NCBI GenBank assembly: GCA_024743175.1
Contig: JANSXA010000004.1
Span: 124,001 to 188,000 of the forward strand
Direction of reading: 5' to 3'
DNA: 64,000 nt
DNA from: Pseudomonadaceae bacterium
GTDB lineage: Bacteria; Pseudomonadota; Gammaproteobacteria; Pseudomonadales; Azotimanducaceae
Below, in pieces: positions 60,302 to 64,000 of the stretch; the first letter of the stretch is position 1; each line of letters starts with the position of its first letter. The notes beneath the pieces were generated by a model that saw only the letters and a list, made by a program, of their open reading frames with translations, did not search any database and had not been told where the DNA came from. A program made the translations under genes and the position numbers.

Positions 60302-62001
60302 ATTATCGACTGTTGCTGCTAACGGCAGTTTTGCTTTGCGGTGGGTGTGCCACGCTTGAAGGCTCAGTGGGGCCGCATGTGGCTAAAACGACAGACAGCG
60401 TGGAAGAAGCCATTGAGGTTCTGAATGAAGGCGCCAGCGCTGCGCCAGTACCGAAGGTGACCGCCGAAGTTGTGCCGATCAAGCCCGAAGAGTTTACTGT
60501 ACTTGTGCGTGAAGATGAACCTACCTTTGATCTGCATGTTGAAAATGCAGACGTTGCAGATTTTTTTCGCAGTCTCGTTGCAGGCACTCCTTACAATCTG
60601 GTACTGCATCCTGATGTCACCGGCTTGGTCACACTCTCTCTGAAGGACGTCACTGTCAGCGGTGTGATGCAGGTGATGCGCGACGTTTATAACTATGACT
60701 TTGTGCTTAAGAACGATGTTTACCAGATTTTCCCGGATGTACTGCGCACGCAGATTTATCACGTGAATTATTTGAACGTTGCGCGCAGCGGTCGCTCCGA
60801 AACTCAGGTCAGCGCCGGTAAAGTGAGCGATGCCGGGAATAACAACGGCAGCAACAACTCGGGCAACAACAATAACAACACGTCAGGTAGTAACAATAAC
60901 GGCAACAATGGCGGTAGTCAGAGTGTTGTCGGCACCATTGTAAACACCACAGGTGAGGCGGATTTGTGGAAAGAACTGGAGCTGACGCTGGTCAATATCG
61001 CCGCTATGGACGAAGGCAGTAATGTCATGGTCACCCCGCAGGTTGGTCTGGTGGTGGTGAAAGCAAAACCGAATACTCTGCGCGCCATTGAAGATTATTT
61101 AATGCGCGTGGAAAACGCGTTGTCCAGACAGGTTGTCCTGGAAACCAAAATCATTGAAGTCACTCTGAACGAAGGTTTTCAGGCCGGCATAAACTGGAAC
61201 ACTTTTGGTGAAGACTCAGGGGGTACATTTGCCCCGGTGACAACCGTGCTTGAAGACGGGACCGTTGTGACGACTCAGGGTAGCGAGCGTTCGGTTGCTG
61301 GTGAGTTCATTTCCGGTCAGAACAACATTTTCAATCCGTTGGGGACTACATTTTCACTCAGTGCTGCTTTCAGTGATTTCGAAGCCACTCTGGATCTGCT
61401 GGCCACTCAGGGCAGTGTGCAGGTGTTGTCGAGCCCCAGGATCGCCACGGTAAACAACCAGAAAGCGGTAATCAAAGTGGGCAGCGATGAATTTTTTGTC
61501 ACCGATATCTCGTCAAATACAATCACAGCAGGCAACGCGATCAATATTAATGATTCGCCGGAGCTGACACCATTTTTCTCTGGTATCGCTTTAGATGTTA
61601 CGCCGCAGATCAGTTCAGACAACGAGGTGATACTGCATGTACATCCAACCGTCAGCGAAGTGACAGAACAGCTCAAATTTATTGGTGGGCAGCTGGTGCC
61701 TCTGGCATCCAGCACAATTCGAGAATCAGACAGCATAGTTAAGGCGTCAAGCGGTCAGATCGTCGTTATTGGAGGCCTGATGCAGAACAGCAGTCGTGAT
61801 GTGAATGCCGGGGTGCCCTGGCTCAAACAGTTACCCATGGTGGGTAATCTGTTCAAGCAGAAGAACCAGAGCTCCATCAAGAGCGAGCTTGTGATTCTGC
61901 TTAAGCCCATCGTGGTGGAGTTGGGTACACAGTCGAGTCTGCTTGGAGAGAGCTCCACTCGAGCCGCCCTGCTCCGCGATCAAATGCGTCGTCGGGGTTA
62001 A
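60298..62001 (+). CDS. mshL: MSHA secretin MshL
   Basis: 567 residues. Lipoprotein signal (AVLLCGGCATLEG), secretin N domains with FDLHVENADVADFFRSLVAGTPYNLVLHPDV, and a 60-codon Asn/Gly/Ser-rich linker (NNNGSNNSGNNNNN and similar, about 180-215). The secretin barrel ends with signature VPWLKQLPMVGNLFKQ. It forms the outer membrane pore for pilus emergence. Start GTG 60298 overlaps mshK by 4 nt. Confidence 0.94.
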   Translation: MNYRLLLLTAVLLCGGCATLEGSVGPHVAKTTDSVEEAIEVLNEGASAAPVPKVTAEVVPIKPEEFTVLVREDEPTFDLHVENADVADFFRSLVAGTPYNLVLHPDVTGLVTLSLKDVTVSGVMQVMRDVYNYDFVLKNDVYQIFPDVLRTQIYHVNYLNVARSGRSETQVSAGKVSDAGNNNGSNNSGNNNNNTSGSNNNGNNGGSQSVVGTIVNTTGEADLWKELELTLVNIAAMDEGSNVMVTPQVGLVVVKAKPNTLRAIEDYLMRVENALSRQVVLETKIIEVTLNEGFQAGINWNTFGEDSGGTFAPVTTVLEDGTVVTTQGSERSVAGEFISGQNNIFNPLGTTFSLSAAFSDFEATLDLLATQGSVQVLSSPRIATVNNQKAVIKVGSDEFFVTDISSNTITAGNAININDSPELTPFFSGIALDVTPQISSDNEVILHVHPTVSEVTEQLKFIGGQLVPLASSTIRESDSIVKASSGQIVVIGGLMQNSSRDVNAGVPWLKQLPMVGNLFKQKNQSSIKSELVILLKPIVVELGTQSSLLGESSTRAALLRDQMRRRG

Positions 62002-62003
62002 GC

Positions 62004-63806
62004 ATGCGCAGCGGTCCTAAAATACGTATAGGCGACCTGCTGGTAGCCAGCGGGGATATATCTGAGGACCAGCTGCGTGTTGCGTTGGCAGAACAGAAAG
62101 AATCCGGTGTAAAGCTGGGCCGCATTCTGGTTGAAAAAGGATTTATTGAAGAAGAACGACTGCTCGGCTTTCTGTCGGAACAGTTAGGTGTGCCCTTTAT
62201 CGATCTGAAAGATTTTGAGTACGACGAATCGCTGGTGGCCCTGCTGCCGGAAACCTATGCGCGGCGATACCGGGCGATTGTATTGCGTGAGCAGGGTGAG
62301 CAGCTTTTAGTTGGCATGGCTGACCCTATAGATATTTTTGCTTTTGATGAGCTGCAGCGTCAGCTTCATCGGGCGATGGCTGTGGCCGTTGTGCGTGAGT
62401 CCGAACTGTTAACACTGCTCGACAGTGCGTATCGCCGTACCAGTGATATTGTCAGTTTTGCCAGCGAACTTGATGGCGAGTTGAGTGTTGACGAATTCAG
62501 TTTATCCGACTTCGATGCACACGAAGACGAAGATTCACCGGTTGCACGTCTATTGCAGTCGATTCTGGAAGATGCTGTCCAGGTCCGCGCCTCTGATGTG
62601 CATATTGAGCCGGATGAGAACGTTCTGCGCCTGCGCCAACGGGTAGATGGCGTGCTGCATGAACAGATTCTAAATGAACGACGCATATCCGGGGCCCTTG
62701 TCAGTCGCCTGAAGCTGATGGCCGGGCTGGACATTTCCGAGAAACGGTTACCGCAAGATGGCCGTATCGAAATCAAGCTGAAGAATAAAACCATCGATAT
62801 TCGTTTGAGCACGATGCCTACGACGACTGGCGAGTCCGTTGTCATGCGTCTGGCCGATCACAGCAGCGGTCAAACCCGCCTGGATCAGATAGGCATGCCG
62901 GCAGAAATGCTGAACAGATTTCGTTGGTTGATCAATCGACCGAACGGCCTTGTTCTGGTTACCGGTCCAACGGGTAGTGGTAAGACAACGACACTTTACG
63001 GCGCGCTGAATGAACTCAATACGCCGGAGAAGAAGATCATCACGGTTGAAGATCCCGTTGAATATCAGCTGGAGCGTGTAAATCAGGTTCAGGTGATTGC
63101 AAAGATCGGCTTTGATTTTGCGCGCGTGCTGCGCACCTCGCTCAGGCAGGATCCGGATATCCTGCTGGTGGGTGAGATTCGAGACAGCGAGACCGCAGAA
63201 ATTGCGCTGCGGGCAGCAATGACTGGACATCTGGTTCTCTCAACCCTGCATACTAACGATGCTGTTTCATCAGCTTTGCGCCTGATCGATGTAGGCATCG
63301 AAGGTTACATGGTCGCGGCATCAGTACGGGCGATAGTGGCGCAACGGTTAGTGCGAAAACTGTGTGATCGTTGCACTGCACCATACCAGCCTGATGGGCA
63401 TGAACTGGCCTGGTTGCAGGCTGCTGCACCTGGGCTGAGTGAAGAAAGATATAGTTTTGCCAGAGGCAAAGGCTGTAACCAGTGCAATCGCACCGGTTAT
63501 TACGGCCGCCTGGGCGTTTTTGAGCTGTTGGAAATTAACAGTCAAATGGCGGATGCGTTGCGTGAGGACGACACTGCAACTTTCAGTCGATTGGCTCAGG
63601 CGCAGCCTGATTTTGCACCGTTGGTGCAATGTGCTTTGCAGTATGCGCTGCAGGGTGAAACGTCTCTGGCTGAGGTGATGGCGCTGTCAGGCCAGGAAGA
63701 AGAGCTCTGGGATGCCGAACAGACTAACCTGGAAGATAGTCTGCGTCATGCGCATGAACTGCGTGCTAATCCCGGGACGGAAATCGGGTTGGATCCCACA
63801 CATTAG
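62004..63806 (+). CDS. mshE: MSHA pilus extension ATPase MshE with MshEN c-di-GMP-binding domain
   Basis: 600 residues. The N-terminal MshEN domain has two tandem 24-residue motifs, RIGDLLVASGDISEDQL and KLGRILVEKGFIEEERL, which in Vibrio cholerae MshE bind cyclic di-GMP. The GspE-type ATPase follows, with Walker A GPTGSGKTTT near residue 325, the Asp box and Walker B DPDILLVGEIRDSETA near residue 385, and a tetracysteine zinc motif (CDRC...CNQC). It powers pilus extension, with activity probably tuned by c-di-GMP. mshM and mshN, usual before mshE, are absent. ATG 62004, 2 bases after mshL. Confidence 0.95.
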   Translation: MRSGPKIRIGDLLVASGDISEDQLRVALAEQKESGVKLGRILVEKGFIEEERLLGFLSEQLGVPFIDLKDFEYDESLVALLPETYARRYRAIVLREQGEQLLVGMADPIDIFAFDELQRQLHRAMAVAVVRESELLTLLDSAYRRTSDIVSFASELDGELSVDEFSLSDFDAHEDEDSPVARLLQSILEDAVQVRASDVHIEPDENVLRLRQRVDGVLHEQILNERRISGALVSRLKLMAGLDISEKRLPQDGRIEIKLKNKTIDIRLSTMPTTTGESVVMRLADHSSGQTRLDQIGMPAEMLNRFRWLINRPNGLVLVTGPTGSGKTTTLYGALNELNTPEKKIITVEDPVEYQLERVNQVQVIAKIGFDFARVLRTSLRQDPDILLVGEIRDSETAEIALRAAMTGHLVLSTLHTNDAVSSALRLIDVGIEGYMVAASVRAIVAQRLVRKLCDRCTAPYQPDGHELAWLQAAAPGLSEERYSFARGKGCNQCNRTGYYGRLGVFELLEINSQMADALREDDTATFSRLAQAQPDFAPLVQCALQYALQGETSLAEVMALSGQEEELWDAEQTNLEDSLRHAHELRANPGTEIGLDPTH

Positions 63807-63808
63807 TT

Positions 63809-64000
63809 ATGCCGCGCTATCTGTTTAAAGCCAAGTCTTCCTCGGGTGAGATCACCTCCGGGTTCAGGGTTGGACTGAATCCTGGCGCTGTTGCCCAGGA
63901 ATTATCGGCTTCTGGCATGCTGCCACTTAAGATTGAAAGTGCAGAAGAGCCGGAAAACGAGCCAAAGAAAGTCAGCTGGCTCGGCTTGAAACCCACCGTA
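63809..64000 (+). CDS. mshG: MSHA inner membrane platform protein MshG, N-terminal fragment
   Basis: A reading frame cut by the window end and absent from the ORF track: ATG 63809, 64 codons without stop. MPRYLFKAKSSSGEITSGF and the following NPGAVAQELSASGMLPLKI are the start of GspF/PilC-type platform proteins. It is in the expected place after mshE, so it is very probably mshG. Confidence 0.9.
   Translation, partial: MPRYLFKAKSSSGEITSGFRVGLNPGAVAQELSASGMLPLKIESAEEPENEPKKVSWLGLKPTV

Noticed and set aside
60820-60945. CRISPR-like or tandem DNA repeat
   Set aside because: The repeats are codon-level Asn/Gly/Ser low complexity inside mshL, with no spacers.

Overview
The window reads as chromosome of a free-living, probably marine gammaproteobacterium. 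Three things point there. The block hisB-hisA / divergent polysaccharide deacetylase / ctpA / envC / gpmI / rhodanese / secB / trmL follows the order known from Pseudomonas. An MSHA-type pilus operon is present. There are also many TonB receptors, glutathione S-transferases and lipid-active hydrolases. GTG and TTG starts are frequent and genes are tightly packed. Species cannot be fixed from the sequence.

Layout. 1-9.9 kb: housekeeping and accessory genes (lipoprotein fragment, SDR, hydrolase-OsmC fusion, thymidine kinase, YghU), then a likely zinc-uptake unit (LysR regulator, small His/Cys exported protein, Glu/His-rich TonB receptor), a two-hairpin leader, a CPA2 antiporter and a MOSC protein. 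9.9-16.9 kb: a von Willebrand factor A surface protein, an orphan encapsulin-type ferritin (EncFtn) coupled to a lipoprotein, a Na/Pi symporter and two kinase-like proteins. 17-20.7 kb: a plus-strand run (PF10118 hydrolase, 4-TM isomerase-like protein, GST, atypical SDR, TesB) that looks like catabolism of a hydrophobic or acyl substrate. 20.7-34.1 kb: a glycosidase-like/LPS-kinase fusion, amidohydrolase, acid phosphatase, OM barrel, lipase-like protein, large TonB receptor, DUF2141-MipA fusion, cytochrome c, PH-domain protein and TerC. 34.2-41.6 kb: MscS, beta-carbonic anhydrase, permuted ATP-grasp protein with an ArsR regulator, a small membrane gene pair, a decayed SCO1 gene, GST, SdsA-type alkylsulfatase and an UrcA protein.

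42.1-44.5 kb is an accessory island. A POT transporter gene is cut off after about 71 codons by the left end of an IS3-type element, which is itself broken. Next comes an AT-rich HipBA kinase toxin-antitoxin module preceded by an array of inverted repeats. The island abuts tRNA-Phe, whose 3' end is duplicated as a 20-bp direct repeat. 44.6-57.6 kb is core genome (yggX-mutY, asmA, hisB-hisA, cell-division and export genes). hisH and hisF are missing from their expected places. 57.6-64 kb is the MSHA operon mshI-I2-J-K-L-E-G, cut by the window end, without mshM or mshN between L and E.

The most notable items are the encapsulin-free EncFtn operon, the glycosidase-kinase fusion, the HipBA operator array at a tRNA-linked island, and the his-cluster deletion scar with its 68-bp tail-to-tail gene overlap and probable CTG start. 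I found no CRISPR array, rRNA gene or intact transposon.
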